In this document: piece after piece, positions 33,041-41,966 of the stretch
Numbering within the stretch: the stretch's first letter is position 1
Layout of the letters: each line of letters begins with the position of its first letter
DNA from: Paracoccus nototheniae
GTDB taxonomy: Bacteria > Pseudomonadota > Alphaproteobacteria > Rhodobacterales > Rhodobacteraceae
Assembly (NCBI RefSeq): GCF_004335005.1
Contig: NZ_RQRT01000033.1
Span: 1 to 45,919, forward strand
DNA: 45,919 bases
Reading direction: 5' to 3'
Program-made: the position numbers and the translations under genes
The notes under the pieces: generated by a model
What the model was told of the DNA's origin: nothing
The model's input: only the letters and a program-made list of their open reading frames with translations
The model's database searches: none

Positions 33041-35013
33041 TCCGCCGCCGCCTTTCTTGCGCCCGCATCGCCAAAGACCGGCACATCGCAGATCTGCAGG
33101 GTCGCGCTGATATGGCCCTTGCGGCCATCCTCGTAGGTGACCTCGGTGCGGGTGTGGATGCTGGGCGATCCGTCATAAAGCGCCGTCACCAGATCGGCGT
33201 ATTTCTGGGTGATCACGGCGCGGCGCACCTTGCGGGTGCGGGTCATCTCGCCATCATCGGGGTCCAGTTCCTTGTGCAGGACCAGAAAGCGGTGGATCTG
33301 GCAACCCGACAGCATCGGATCGCCGGCGACGGATTCGTTCACCGCCGCGACATGGTCGCGGATCTGGTCATAGACCTGCGCGTGACCGGCCAGTTCCTGA
33401 TAGCTGCCATAGGCGATATTGTTCCGTTCCGCCCAGTTGCCCACCGCCGTCAGGTCGATATTGATCATCGCGGTGCAGAAATCGCGGCCATTGCCGATGA
33501 CCACGGCCTCGAGGATGTTGGGATAGAATTTCAGCTTGTTCTCGACATATTTGGGCGCGAACATCGACCCATCGGCCATCTTTCCGACATCCTTGGCGCG
33601 GTCGATGATGCGCAGATGGCCGCTGTCCGGTTCGAAGAAGCCCGCATCGCCGGTGGCGACCCAGCCTTGCGCATCCTTGGTCGAGGCGGTGCTGTCGGCG
33701 TTCTTGTAATATTCGACGAAGGTGCCGGGGCTGCGGTAATAAACCTCGCCGTTTTCGCCGATGCGGACCTCGACGCCGGGGCTGGGCACGCCCACCGTAT
33801 CGGACCGGACCTGCCCGTCGGGCTGCTGGGTGATAAAGACCGATGCCTCGGTCTGGCCATACAGCTGTTTCAGATTGATCCCAAGCGAGCGATAGAAATC
33901 AAAGATCTCGGGGCCGATCGCCTCGCCCGCCGTATAGCCGACGCGCACCCGGCTGAGGCCAAGCGTGTTCTTCAGCGGGCCAAAGACGAACAGCTTGCCA
34001 AGGCCATAGGCAAGCCGGTCGGCCATGCCCACCGGCTTGCCGTCCAGCAGCGCGGGCCCGGCGCGATGCGCCACCGCCATGCCGCGCCGGAACAGCCAGC
34101 GCTTGATCCGCCCGGCATCCTCCATCCGGATCATCACCGATGTCAGCTGCCCTTCGAAGACCCGGGGCGGGGCGAAGAAATAGGTCGGGCCGATCTCTCG
34201 CATGTCGGTCATCATCGTATGCGCGCCTTCGGGGCAGTTCACGGTAAAGCCCGACCACATCGCCTGCCCCACCGAAAAGATGAAATCGCCGACCCAGGCC
34301 ATCGGCAGATAGGCGACGATCTCTTCGGCCTCGGTCAGGTGGTCGAACTGCGCGGTGTTCTTTGCCGTCTCGATGATGTTGCGGTTGGACAGCACGACGC
34401 CCTTGGGCTTGCCGGTGGTGCCGCTGGTATACAGCATCACGCAGGTGCTGTCGTAATCCAGCGCCGCGATGATCGCGTCCAGCCGCGGTCCCAGTTCGGC
34501 AGCCTGCGCCCGGCCCTGCGCCTGCACATCGGCCAGGGCGCTCATCTGCGTCGCATCGTATTTCCGCATGCCCCGGCGGTCGGTATAGATGATGCGGGCT
34601 CCGGCGCCGGTCGTTTCCTCGACCTCGCGGACCTTGTCGACCTGTTCCTGATCGCCGCAGATCACGAAGCGGGCGCCGCAATGATCCAGCACATAGGCCA
34701 TCTCTTCGGCCACCGCGTCCTGATACAGGGGCACCGGGATCGCCCCGCACATCTGCGCGGCGATCATCGCCCAGTAATGGGCGGGGCGGTTGCGCCCGAT
34801 GATCGCCAGATGATCGCCGGGCGCCAGTCCCTGCGCCATCAGCCCCATCGCCAGCGCCCGGATGTCATCAGCCGCCTGCGCCCAGGTCCAGCTTTGCCAG
34901 ATCCCGTATTCCTTCTCGCGATAGGCGGGCCGGTCGCCGAACCGCACCGCGTTGCGCGCCAGCAACGCGGGTACGGATCGCAGATCGCCCGGGGGCGTCG
35001 TTGGCTGCATCAT
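33037..35013 (-). CDS. Long-chain-type acyl-CoA synthetase (AMP-forming)
   Basis: A 658-residue ANL-family ligase. The phosphate loop YTSGTTGKPKG is at 195-205; the A5-like LKQLYGQTEASVF, the A7/A8 region WVATGDAGFFEPDSGHLRIIDRAKDVGKMADG and the C-terminal catalytic domain are present. It activates a carboxylate to acyl-AMP and then acyl-CoA. The ATG at 35013 (or 35010) follows GGGAGG; an open upstream frame covers the divergent promoter and is not coding. It is the first gene of the liv operon, so uptake and activation are co-expressed. Long-chain versus aromatic substrate is open. Confidence 0.9.
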   Translation of the reverse strand: MMQPTTPPGDLRSVPALLARNAVRFGDRPAYREKEYGIWQSWTWAQAADDIRALAMGLMAQGLAPGDHLAIIGRNRPAHYWAMIAAQMCGAIPVPLYQDAVAEEMAYVLDHCGARFVICGDQEQVDKVREVEETTGAGARIIYTDRRGMRKYDATQMSALADVQAQGRAQAAELGPRLDAIIAALDYDSTCVMLYTSGTTGKPKGVVLSNRNIIETAKNTAQFDHLTEAEEIVAYLPMAWVGDFIFSVGQAMWSGFTVNCPEGAHTMMTDMREIGPTYFFAPPRVFEGQLTSVMIRMEDAGRIKRWLFRRGMAVAHRAGPALLDGKPVGMADRLAYGLGKLFVFGPLKNTLGLSRVRVGYTAGEAIGPEIFDFYRSLGINLKQLYGQTEASVFITQQPDGQVRSDTVGVPSPGVEVRIGENGEVYYRSPGTFVEYYKNADSTASTKDAQGWVATGDAGFFEPDSGHLRIIDRAKDVGKMADGSMFAPKYVENKLKFYPNILEAVVIGNGRDFCTAMINIDLTAVGNWAERNNIAYGSYQELAGHAQVYDQIRDHVAAVNESVAGDPMLSGCQIHRFLVLHKELDPDDGEMTRTRKVRRAVITQKYADLVTALYDGSPSIHTRTEVTYEDGRKGHISATLQICDVPVFGDAGARKAAAE

Positions 35014-35091
35014 CTGTCCTCCCTTGCGACGCGGGCCCCGGACCGACGATCCGGGCGCGTCATCAGCCGGGACCTCCTCCGCCCCGGTGAC

Positions 35092-35122
35092 CCTTGCACC
35101 ATTGGCGCCAATCCTTGCGCCA
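35092..35122. promoter_or_regulatory. Candidate response-regulator operator in the divergent ligase/kinase promoter
   Basis: A perfect 12-bp palindrome ATTGGCGCCAAT (35101-35112) is flanked by direct repeats CCTTGCACCA (35092-35101) and CCTTGCGCCA (35113-35122), which start 21 bp apart, two helical turns. OmpR-type regulators bind direct repeats on one face of DNA. It lies 79 bp upstream of the acyl-CoA synthetase start and 81 bp upstream of the kinase start. Confidence 0.5.
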
Positions 35123-35203
35123 GTTTTGCCCGAATCCAACAAAATGTTACGGCGCTTGCACCCTTCGTCCCCGATGCTACTGCTGGAAGCGGAGGAAGAC
35201 CCC

Positions 35204-37141
35204 ATGCACCAGCCCGAGGCCGACCCCGTCACACGGGCCGAGATCCGCGCCGACCTGACCCGGTCGGGCCTGAACCTGATCGGTCAGGCCCTGTCGATCT
35301 TTGACGCCGACCTGCGGCTGGCGCTGTCGAACCGGCAATATCAGGCGATGTTCGATCTGCCCGATGCGCTGACCCGGCCCGGCACCAGCTTTGACGACAC
35401 GATCCGCTATCTTGTCCTGCGCGGCGAATACGGCACGCAGGACGACCCCGATGCGGCGGTCGCCTTTCGCGTGGCGCAGGCCCGCACCTTTCAGCCCCAT
35501 TATTTCGAACGCGAACGCGCCGACGGCCGGTGGGTCGCGGTCGAGGGCGCGCCCCTGTCGCAAGGGGGCTGGGTCACCGTCTATACAGACATCACCGACA
35601 TCAAGCGGCAAGAGGCGCTGCTGCGCGCGCGCTCGGACGCGCTGTCCGAACAGGTGCTGCTGAATGCCGAACGGCTGGCCGCCGCCAACCGCAAGCTGGC
35701 CGCCACCAATGCCGCCCTGTCCGAGGCGCAGCGCATCCTGACCCGGACCGAGGCCCGCACAAGGCAGGTGACCGAGATGGTGCCCGCCCATATCGCCCAT
35801 ATGGATGCCCAGTACCGCTATACCTTTTCCAACCGCCGCCTGCCGGTGATCTTTCCCGGCGCTGCGGGCGATATCGTCGGGCTGACGCTGGAACAGGCCC
35901 TGGGGGCCGCCACCGCCCGCACCTTACGCCCCTATATGGAACGCGCCCTGTCCGGCGATCCGCAGGTGTTCGAGATCACGCACCCGACCTCGGGGCGGCG
36001 CATCCGCATCGCCCTGACGCCCGATCGCGACGGGCAGGGCGTCTATATCCTGTCCACCGATGTCAGCGCCGAGGTTCAGGCGCGCGAGGCCCTGGCCCAT
36101 TCGGCGCGGCGCAATCTGGCGGCCCGGCTGACCTCGGGGATGGCGCATGATTTCGGCAATCTGCTGACGATCATTCTGGGGCTGCAGGCGCGGCTGGCCA
36201 CCCGGATCGACACGGTCGATCTGCCCCCCGACGCCGCCGAGGATGTGCAGGCGACGCTGGCCGCCGCGCGGCGTGGCGCCACGCTTCTGGACCGGCTGGC
36301 CCGGATCACCGGCGCGCGCGACCCGGCGCTGGAACCGGTCGATCTGCCCGCGCTGCTGGCCGATCTGGCGGCCCTGTCGCGGCCCTCTCTGACCAGCGGC
36401 ACAAGGCTGGATCTGGCCGTGGCCCTGCCGCCCGGGCCGCTGCTGCTGGACCCCGGCGCGCTGCAGGATTCGCTGCTGAACCTTGTGCTGAACGCCAATG
36501 CCGCGATCACCCCGCCGGGCCGCATCACGCTGAAGGCGCGGCGCAACGGCGACTGGCTGGAGCTGACGGTCGGCGATACCGGCCCCGGTTTTACCCCCGA
36601 GGCCCTGTCCCGCGCGACCGAACCGTTCTTCACCACCAAAAAGGGCCAGGGCTCGGGGCTTGGGCTGTCGATGGTCTATGACCAGACCAAGATGGTCGGC
36701 GGCACGCTGCGCCTGTCGAACGGCCCGCGCGGCGCGCAGGTGGTGCTGCGCCTGCCCTGGCGCCCGGTGGCCCGCCGGATGGTCCTGCTGGTCGAGGATG
36801 ACGATCAGGTCCGCGCGCAGGTCCGCGACCAGCTGACAGGTCTGGGCCATGCGGTGATCGAGGCCGCCAGCCTGTCCGAGGCCCGCGCCCTGACCGACCT
36901 GCCGGGTCTGGGCGTGATCCTGTCCGACATCCAGCTGGGCGACGGGCTGGGCCCCGATCTGGCCGATGCGACCAGTGCGACCCCCGTGCCGCTGATCCTG
37001 ATGACGTCGCTGCCGCCGGGCCATCCGCTGCGCGCCCGCGCCCCCGGCCCGGTGCTGACCAAGCCCTTCACGCAGGCGCGGCTGGCCGCCGTTCTGGCCG
37101 CCTCGCTGACGCCTTCGCCCCACGGACAGGACAGACCATGA
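35204..37141 (+). CDS. PAS-domain hybrid sensor histidine kinase
   Basis: A 645-residue cytosolic kinase without membrane helices. Order: PAS domain (about 20-133), coiled coil (135-190), second PAS (190-300), dimerisation domain with phospho-acceptor H315 in GMAHDFGN, and ATPase domain with N-box around N426-N430, DTG (458-460) and GQGSGLGLS (481-489). A C-terminal receiver has D532/D533, phospho-acceptor D575 and K620. GGAGG at 35191-35195 fixes the ATG at 35204. The stop overlaps the response-regulator start by 4 bases. It is divergent from the ligase-transporter operon and probably senses a cytoplasmic signal linked to it. Confidence 0.9.
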   Translation: MHQPEADPVTRAEIRADLTRSGLNLIGQALSIFDADLRLALSNRQYQAMFDLPDALTRPGTSFDDTIRYLVLRGEYGTQDDPDAAVAFRVAQARTFQPHYFERERADGRWVAVEGAPLSQGGWVTVYTDITDIKRQEALLRARSDALSEQVLLNAERLAAANRKLAATNAALSEAQRILTRTEARTRQVTEMVPAHIAHMDAQYRYTFSNRRLPVIFPGAAGDIVGLTLEQALGAATARTLRPYMERALSGDPQVFEITHPTSGRRIRIALTPDRDGQGVYILSTDVSAEVQAREALAHSARRNLAARLTSGMAHDFGNLLTIILGLQARLATRIDTVDLPPDAAEDVQATLAAARRGATLLDRLARITGARDPALEPVDLPALLADLAALSRPSLTSGTRLDLAVALPPGPLLLDPGALQDSLLNLVLNANAAITPPGRITLKARRNGDWLELTVGDTGPGFTPEALSRATEPFFTTKKGQGSGLGLSMVYDQTKMVGGTLRLSNGPRGAQVVLRLPWRPVARRMVLLVEDDDQVRAQVRDQLTGLGHAVIEAASLSEARALTDLPGLGVILSDIQLGDGLGPDLADATSATPVPLILMTSLPPGHPLRARAPGPVLTKPFTQARLAAVLAASLTPSPHGQDRP

Positions 37142-37839
37142 CCGATGCGCCGCTGATCGCGATTCTGGATGACGAACCCCAGATCCGCCGCTTGCTGTCC
37201 GCCGCATTGGAACAGGCGGGCTTCCGCACCCAGTCCTTTGCCCGCGCCACGGAATTCGAGGCCGCGCTGCGCCGCATCACCCCCGATGCTTGCCTGATCG
37301 ATCTGGGCCTGCCCGATCGCGACGGTCTGGCGCTGGTCCACCGGCTGGCTGCCGATTCGGGCGCGGCGATCATCATCATTTCGGGCCGCGCGCAGGTGCA
37401 GGACCGGGTGACGGGGCTGGAACTGGGCGCCGACGACTATATCACCAAGCCCTTTGAGCCCGCCGAAGTCGTGGCCCGCATCCGCGCCCGCCTGCGCCGC
37501 CCGTCCCAAGGCATGGCCAACCGCCCCCGCACCCTGCGCTTTGCCGGGTGGAGCGCCGATTTCGACCGCTATCTGCTGACTGCCCCCGACGGCACCGAAA
37601 CGCCGCTGAGCCATGCCGAAGCCGAGGTGCTGCGCCTGTTCACCGACAACCCCCGCCGCCTGATCACCCGCGCCCAGATGCTGGAAACCCTGGGCGGCAC
37701 GGCCGGCGACAGCTTCGACCGCGCCATGGATGTCCGCATCTCGCGCCTGCGCACCAAACTGGGCGAAGATCCGAAAAACCCGCGCCTGATCAAGACGATC
37801 TACGGCGCGGGCTATATCTTTCTGGCCGAGATCACCTGA
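37138..37839 (+). CDS. OmpR/PhoB-type response regulator
   Basis: A 233-residue regulator. The receiver has D11/D12, phospho-acceptor D55 in CLIDLGLPD, S82 and K104. The DNA-binding winged helix (about 135-232) includes LSHAEAEVLRLFTDNPRRLITRAQML and the VDVRISRLRTKLGEDP-like recognition part, here MDVRISRLRTKLGED, ending in IYGAGYIF. It is translated with the hybrid kinase by a 4-base overlap and is its obvious partner. The palindrome and direct repeats at 35092-35122 are its candidate target. Confidence 0.93.
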   Translation: MTDAPLIAILDDEPQIRRLLSAALEQAGFRTQSFARATEFEAALRRITPDACLIDLGLPDRDGLALVHRLAADSGAAIIIISGRAQVQDRVTGLELGADDYITKPFEPAEVVARIRARLRRPSQGMANRPRTLRFAGWSADFDRYLLTAPDGTETPLSHAEAEVLRLFTDNPRRLITRAQMLETLGGTAGDSFDRAMDVRISRLRTKLGEDPKNPRLIKTIYGAGYIFLAEIT

Positions 37840-37842
37840 TCA

Positions 37843-37897
37843 CCCAAGCAAGCCCTTGGGCCGGCAAAAGCGCCCACGGGCCCCCATCAAGGGGCCC
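37843..37897 (+). terminator. Two hairpins after the response-regulator gene
   Basis: CCCAAG (37843-37848) pairs with CTTGGG (37855-37860), and GGGCCCC (37878-37884) pairs with GGGGCCC (37891-37897) around a 6-base loop. They follow the response-regulator stop and precede a converging gene, so transcription probably ends here. No T-run is visible. Confidence 0.45.
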
Positions 37898-37973
37898 CGC
37901 AGCCGCGCGGGACCGCCATCCCGCCCCGCGATCGCATCTCAGGCGCGGCACCTTTGACCCTGCATCGGTCCGG

Positions 37974-38013
37974 AAATATCCCACAGGGGGGTCCGGGGGA
38001 CGTGACGTCCCCC
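37974..38013. repeat. Second copy of the AAATATCCC plus G-rich hairpin element
   Basis: AAATATCCC (37974-37982), then GGGGGGTCC, then a GGGGGAC/GTCCCCC hairpin (37995-38001 with 38007-38013). The minus strand of the 31114-31192 element has the same order: AAATATCCC, GGGGGTGC and a GGGGG...CCCCC hairpin. It lies between converging genes and may act as a terminator. Confidence 0.6.
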
Positions 38014-38049
38014 CGGCTGCCGCCCGAACCCGAATGGGCGGGCAAAGCC

Positions 38050-39501
38050 TCAGGCCTCGCTGTCCCATCCGCTGATGGCCTTGCTGTCCATGAACTCCTC
38101 CAGCCCCATCAGCCCGCCTTCGCGCGCCCGGCCAGAGGCCTTCACCCCGCCAAAGGGCGCCCCGGCGCCGCGCGACTGGCCGTTCATCTCGACCATGCCC
38201 GCCTGCAGCTGGCGGGCCAGACGGTTGCGGCGCGCGCCATCCTGCGACTGGACATAGTTGGTCAGGCCGTAAGGCGTGTCATTGGCAATCCGCACGGCCT
38301 CGTCCTCGCTGTCAAAGGGGATGATCGACAGGACCGGGCCAAAGATCTCCTGCCGCGCGACGGTCATGTCATTCGTCACATCGGCAAAGACCGTGGGCCG
38401 CACGAAATAGCCCCGGTTCACGCCCTCGGGCAGGCCGGTGCCGCCTGCGACCAGCCGTGCCCCCTCGTCGATGCCTGCCTGGATCAACCCCTGGATCTTG
38501 TCCCACTGATCCTTGCTGACCACGGGGCCGATATGCGGGCCGGGACCATGGGCGCTGGCCACCGTGGTTTCCGAGGCGACGCGCGCAGCCACCTCGACCG
38601 CCCGGTCATAGGCCGAGCGTTCGACCAGCATCCGGGTCGGCGCGTTGCAGGATTGGCCGGTATTGTTGAAACAATGCCGCGCGCCCCGCGCGACCGCCTT
38701 GTCGTCCGCATCGGCAAAGACCAGATTGGCGCCCTTGCCGCCCAGTTCCAGCACGACTTTTTTCAGGCTGTCGGCCGCCGCCTTGCTGATCGCGATGCCC
38801 GCGCGGGTCGACCCGGTAAAGCTGATCATCGCGACATCAGGATGCACCGACAGCTGGCTGCCCACGCCCATACCGTCGCCATTCACCAGATTGAAGACCC
38901 CCGCAGGCACCCCGGCCTCGTCCAGGATCTCGGCAAAGACCATTGAGGACAAGGGCGCGATCTCGGAGGGTTTCAGCACACAGGTATCGCCCGCCAGCAG
39001 CGCCGGGATGACCTTCAGCGTGACCTGATTCATCGGCCAGTTCCACGGCGTGATCAGGCCGACGACGCCCACCGGCTCCCATGCGATCATGGTCGTGGGG
39101 GCGTGATCGCCCAAGGGGCGGATGAACTGGAAATCGCGAAAGGCGGTGATGAAATTCCGCGTGTGCCAGGCCCCGGCCTCGGCCTGATCCTCCAGCGCCA
39201 TGTCCTGCGGCGCGCCCATCTCAAGGCTCATGGCGCGGGCCAGATCGGGCATCCGCCGCTCATAGATGGACAGGATCCGTTCGACCACGGCCAGCCGTTC
39301 GGCGGGCGGCGTGGCGGCCCAGCCCGGAAAGGCCCGCTTGGCCGCCGCCACCGCCGCATCCGTATCCGCCTGATCCCCGACCGAGATCACCGCCACCGGC
39401 TCCTCGGTCGAAGGGTCGATCACCTCAAGGTCGCGCGCCACGGCGGGGGCAACCCAAGCGCCGTCGATATAGAATTTCCGCTGATCCAGCAAACCGGTCA
39501 T
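38050..39501 (-). CDS. NAD(P)-dependent aldehyde dehydrogenase
   Basis: A 483-residue aldehyde dehydrogenase. N154 in TPWNWP, general base E252 in LELGGK and catalytic C285 in TGQSC are all present, as is the cofactor-binding FTGSTRAG (228-235). It oxidises an aldehyde to the acid with NAD(P). I chose the ATG at 39501 (MTGLLDQRKFYIDG) with AGGA upstream; ATGs at 39531 and 39522 are weaker. It is divergent from the peroxiredoxin gene and converges on the two-component pair. The substrate is not evident. Confidence 0.92.
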   Translation of the reverse strand: MTGLLDQRKFYIDGAWVAPAVARDLEVIDPSTEEPVAVISVGDQADTDAAVAAAKRAFPGWAATPPAERLAVVERILSIYERRMPDLARAMSLEMGAPQDMALEDQAEAGAWHTRNFITAFRDFQFIRPLGDHAPTTMIAWEPVGVVGLITPWNWPMNQVTLKVIPALLAGDTCVLKPSEIAPLSSMVFAEILDEAGVPAGVFNLVNGDGMGVGSQLSVHPDVAMISFTGSTRAGIAISKAAADSLKKVVLELGGKGANLVFADADDKAVARGARHCFNNTGQSCNAPTRMLVERSAYDRAVEVAARVASETTVASAHGPGPHIGPVVSKDQWDKIQGLIQAGIDEGARLVAGGTGLPEGVNRGYFVRPTVFADVTNDMTVARQEIFGPVLSIIPFDSEDEAVRIANDTPYGLTNYVQSQDGARRNRLARQLQAGMVEMNGQSRGAGAPFGGVKASGRAREGGLMGLEEFMDSKAISGWDSEA

Positions 39502-39653
39502 CTCGCTTTCCTCATCTGTCATTTGCGCCAAAGCCTGTCACTGCGGACTGCACTTCGCAAGGCCCCCCTGCGGGACCGGCCCGCTGCGGCACTGGCAATC
39601 CGCGCCGGGCGGCTTATGTTCCCCTGTGACGCAACCCATCCGAAAGGACCCCC

Positions 39654-40310
39654 ATGTCCCTGCGCATCAATGACATCGCCCCCGATTTCACCGCCCCCTC
39701 GACCGAGGGGCCGATCCGGTTTCACGACTGGCTGGGCGACAGCTATGCGGTGATCTTCAGCCATCCCCGCGATTTCACCCCCGTCTGCACGACCGAGTTC
39801 AGCGCCGTGGCCCAGTTGGTCCCCGAATTCGAGGCGCGCGGCACCAAGGTTCTGGGCGTGTCCGTGGACAGCGTGGACGATCACCAGAAATGGAAGGCCG
39901 ATATCGGCAAACTGGCCGGCGTTCCGGCCAATTTCGCGATCATCGACGACAGCGATCTTGCCGTGGCCAAGGCCTATGACATGCTGCCCGCCGAATATTA
40001 TCTGCCGACCGAGGGGCGCACCCCTGCCCATTCGGCCACCGTCCGCACCGTCTTCATCATCGGCCCCGACAAAAAGGTCCGCCTGACGATGACCTATCCG
40101 ATGTCCGTGGGTCGCAATTTTGCGGAAATCCTGCGGGCGCTGGATGCGGTGCGCAAGACCGACGGCGTCCCCATCGCCACCCCCGCCAACTGGGTGCCGG
40201 GTCAGGACGTGATCGTCGCGCTGTCGCTGGACGACAAGGCCGCCGAGGCTCGGTTCGGCCCGCTGGACATCAAGCTGCCCTATCTGCGCTTCGCCAAGGA
40301 TCCGGCCTGA
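39654..40310 (+). CDS. 1-Cys peroxiredoxin (Prx6 type)
   Basis: A 218-residue thiol peroxidase that reduces hydrogen peroxide and organic hydroperoxides. The peroxidatic cysteine is C45 in the motif DFTPVCTTE. The long C-terminal domain (PANWVPGQDVIV...) marks the Prx6 subfamily, and the segment around residues 90-100 has no resolving cysteine. AAAGGA precedes the ATG. The stop lies 4 bp from the stop of the converging glycosyltransferase gene. Confidence 0.93.
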   Translation: MSLRINDIAPDFTAPSTEGPIRFHDWLGDSYAVIFSHPRDFTPVCTTEFSAVAQLVPEFEARGTKVLGVSVDSVDDHQKWKADIGKLAGVPANFAIIDDSDLAVAKAYDMLPAEYYLPTEGRTPAHSATVRTVFIIGPDKKVRLTMTYPMSVGRNFAEILRALDAVRKTDGVPIATPANWVPGQDVIVALSLDDKAAEARFGPLDIKLPYLRFAKDPA

Positions 40311-40314
40311 TCGG

Positions 40315-41163
40315 TCAGCCCGGCCAGCGCGGCCAGCCGTAATGGTCCATCAGGGCGGCAATGGCACGGTCATTGCCGCCCATTCCTTGGGCGGGGCGGT
40401 TGACGGCCCTCAGGCTGGTTTCCTGACTGCCCTGCCATTCCAGAATGCGGTTGCGACCGCCGATCTTGACCGGGGCCGATCCCGCCATCCGCCCCATCCA
40501 GTACAGCCACAGATCATCCGCCCCCGGCGCCAGACGCATGAACAGATCGTCCCGCGTCACATCGGGATGAAAGACGCCGGGCGCATAGATCACCCCCGAC
40601 ACGCCGGTCGGAAAGACCAGCGGCCCGGCATCGGGCGCGTCCAGATTGTGGCGCCACTGCTCATAGGGGGCGGGGCGATCGTTGTGCAGGACCACCTGAT
40701 GCGCGCGATGGCAGGCGATCCGGGCGCCTGCGCCTGCGGCGTCGGTCAGCCCTTCCAGCCAGTCGAAGGCGTAATACAGATCATCATCCGCCGTCACCAC
40801 AAAGGCCCCAGGATGGGCGATCAGGGTCTGAACGATCTTCTTATAGGACCGCCACGCCGGACAGGTCCGGATCTCCAGCCCCGCCATGCTGCGGATGTCG
40901 GGCGGCAGGTGAAGGGCGTCGCCATCGTCCAGCCACAGGATCACGCGATCCGGCTGCACGCTTTGCAGCGTCAGCGCCTGCAGGGTGGGAAGAAGTGTCC
41001 CGAAGCGCGCCGGATAGCTGGTCAGCGACACGATCAGCTCTGACCCCAGCCCATGCGCCCGGCCCGGCCCGGTGGGTCGCGCCGCGATGTCGGCCATCGC
41101 GCGGGCCTGACGGCGGCGCTGCTTGAACCGGCGAAAGGCGTCGCGGATCACGGGCGTTCCCAT
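40315..41163 (-). CDS. Putative glycosyltransferase (GT-A-like)
   Basis: A 282-residue soluble protein. A strand-rich N-terminal part with IVSLTSYPARFGTLLPTLQAL and RVILWLDDGD is followed by a DxD-type metal site in VVTADDDLYYAFDWL (D126-D128). Later blocks are GVSGVIYAPGVFHPDV and DDLWLYWMGRMAG. This resembles a family of LPS or capsule glycosyltransferase-like proteins with an unassigned sugar. The ATG at 41163 lies inside the 3' end of the upstream gene (16-base overlap). Confidence 0.7.
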   Translation of the reverse strand: MGTPVIRDAFRRFKQRRRQARAMADIAARPTGPGRAHGLGSELIVSLTSYPARFGTLLPTLQALTLQSVQPDRVILWLDDGDALHLPPDIRSMAGLEIRTCPAWRSYKKIVQTLIAHPGAFVVTADDDLYYAFDWLEGLTDAAGAGARIACHRAHQVVLHNDRPAPYEQWRHNLDAPDAGPLVFPTGVSGVIYAPGVFHPDVTRDDLFMRLAPGADDLWLYWMGRMAGSAPVKIGGRNRILEWQGSQETSLRAVNRPAQGMGGNDRAIAALMDHYGWPRWPG

Positions 41164-41945
41164 GCGCGGCGCAGCCAGCCGATATCGCCGATGCGCCGGT
41201 ACCATTTATGGCCCCGCCCGGCAAAGACATCCTCCATCTTCGGTGCCCCGGCGAACAGGACGATCTTTGCCCCCGCCGGCAATGACGGATCGCGCAGATA
41301 GCTGGCCAGATGGCGCGGAACGCAATCGTTCTTGAAGCTGACGCACCAGCCCTTGGGCCAGTAATGCAGATGGCCGTGACGGGCCAGTTGCGCCGACTGG
41401 AACTGCTGGCTGATCTCATACCCGGCGGTGGCCGCTGCCGGATCGGCCAGATAGGCGTCCAGCACATAGGCATGATCGCCCACGCGATAGCGAAAGACGC
41501 TGGAATTGCCGACGCTGTGCAGGAACCGGTCGCGGCCCGGATTGATCCGGCGCAGCGGCTTGGCGCGAAACAGATCGTCGTCGCGGATGATGAAGAAATC
41601 GCCCGGAAGGTCGAAGAACGGCCCCAGATCGTCGACCACCACAAGATCCAGATCCAGAAACAGCGCCGTCCCCGACAGGGCCGCATCAGGGCCGCCCAGA
41701 TCGCGGCGGAACAACGCCAGCTTGCGCCAGCGCGTATCGGCATGTCCCGCAGGCAAGCCCAGTTCGGGCAAAGGCATCGCCTGAACCCCCGCGTCCAGCC
41801 CGGCGGCATCGTCGGTGAAACAGATGAACCGGTGCGGCCGGTCCAGATGCCGCCGCACCTGCGCCGCCAGCCGGTTCACATCGGCGCTGGAATACAGCGT
41901 GCCCCATTTCATGGTGAGGATCAGCAGGGGGGCGTCGTCATGCAC
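41148..41945 (-). CDS. Putative glycosyltransferase (GT8-like, DxD motif)
   Basis: A 265-residue protein with features of nucleotide-sugar transferases: MKWGTLYSSADVNRL at the start, then RFICFTDD and a DLD metal-binding motif (98-100) in ALFLDLDLVVVDDL. It ends with HKWYRRIGDIGWLRRAWERP. Similar proteins occur in polysaccharide clusters of Rhodobacteraceae. It lies 21 bp behind the family 8 enzyme and overlaps the next glycosyltransferase, so the three genes are one transcription unit. Confidence 0.7.
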   Translation of the reverse strand: MHDDAPLLILTMKWGTLYSSADVNRLAAQVRRHLDRPHRFICFTDDAAGLDAGVQAMPLPELGLPAGHADTRWRKLALFRRDLGGPDAALSGTALFLDLDLVVVDDLGPFFDLPGDFFIIRDDDLFRAKPLRRINPGRDRFLHSVGNSSVFRYRVGDHAYVLDAYLADPAAATAGYEISQQFQSAQLARHGHLHYWPKGWCVSFKNDCVPRHLASYLRDPSLPAGAKIVLFAGAPKMEDVFAGRGHKWYRRIGDIGWLRRAWERP

Positions 41946-41966
41946 GGGCTGTGGCCTTTCGGGTCG

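Noticed and set aside
33112..35304. Plus-strand open frame of 730 codons opposite the acyl-CoA synthetase
   Set aside because: Shadow of the ligase gene; composition is typical of antisense frames in GC-rich DNA.
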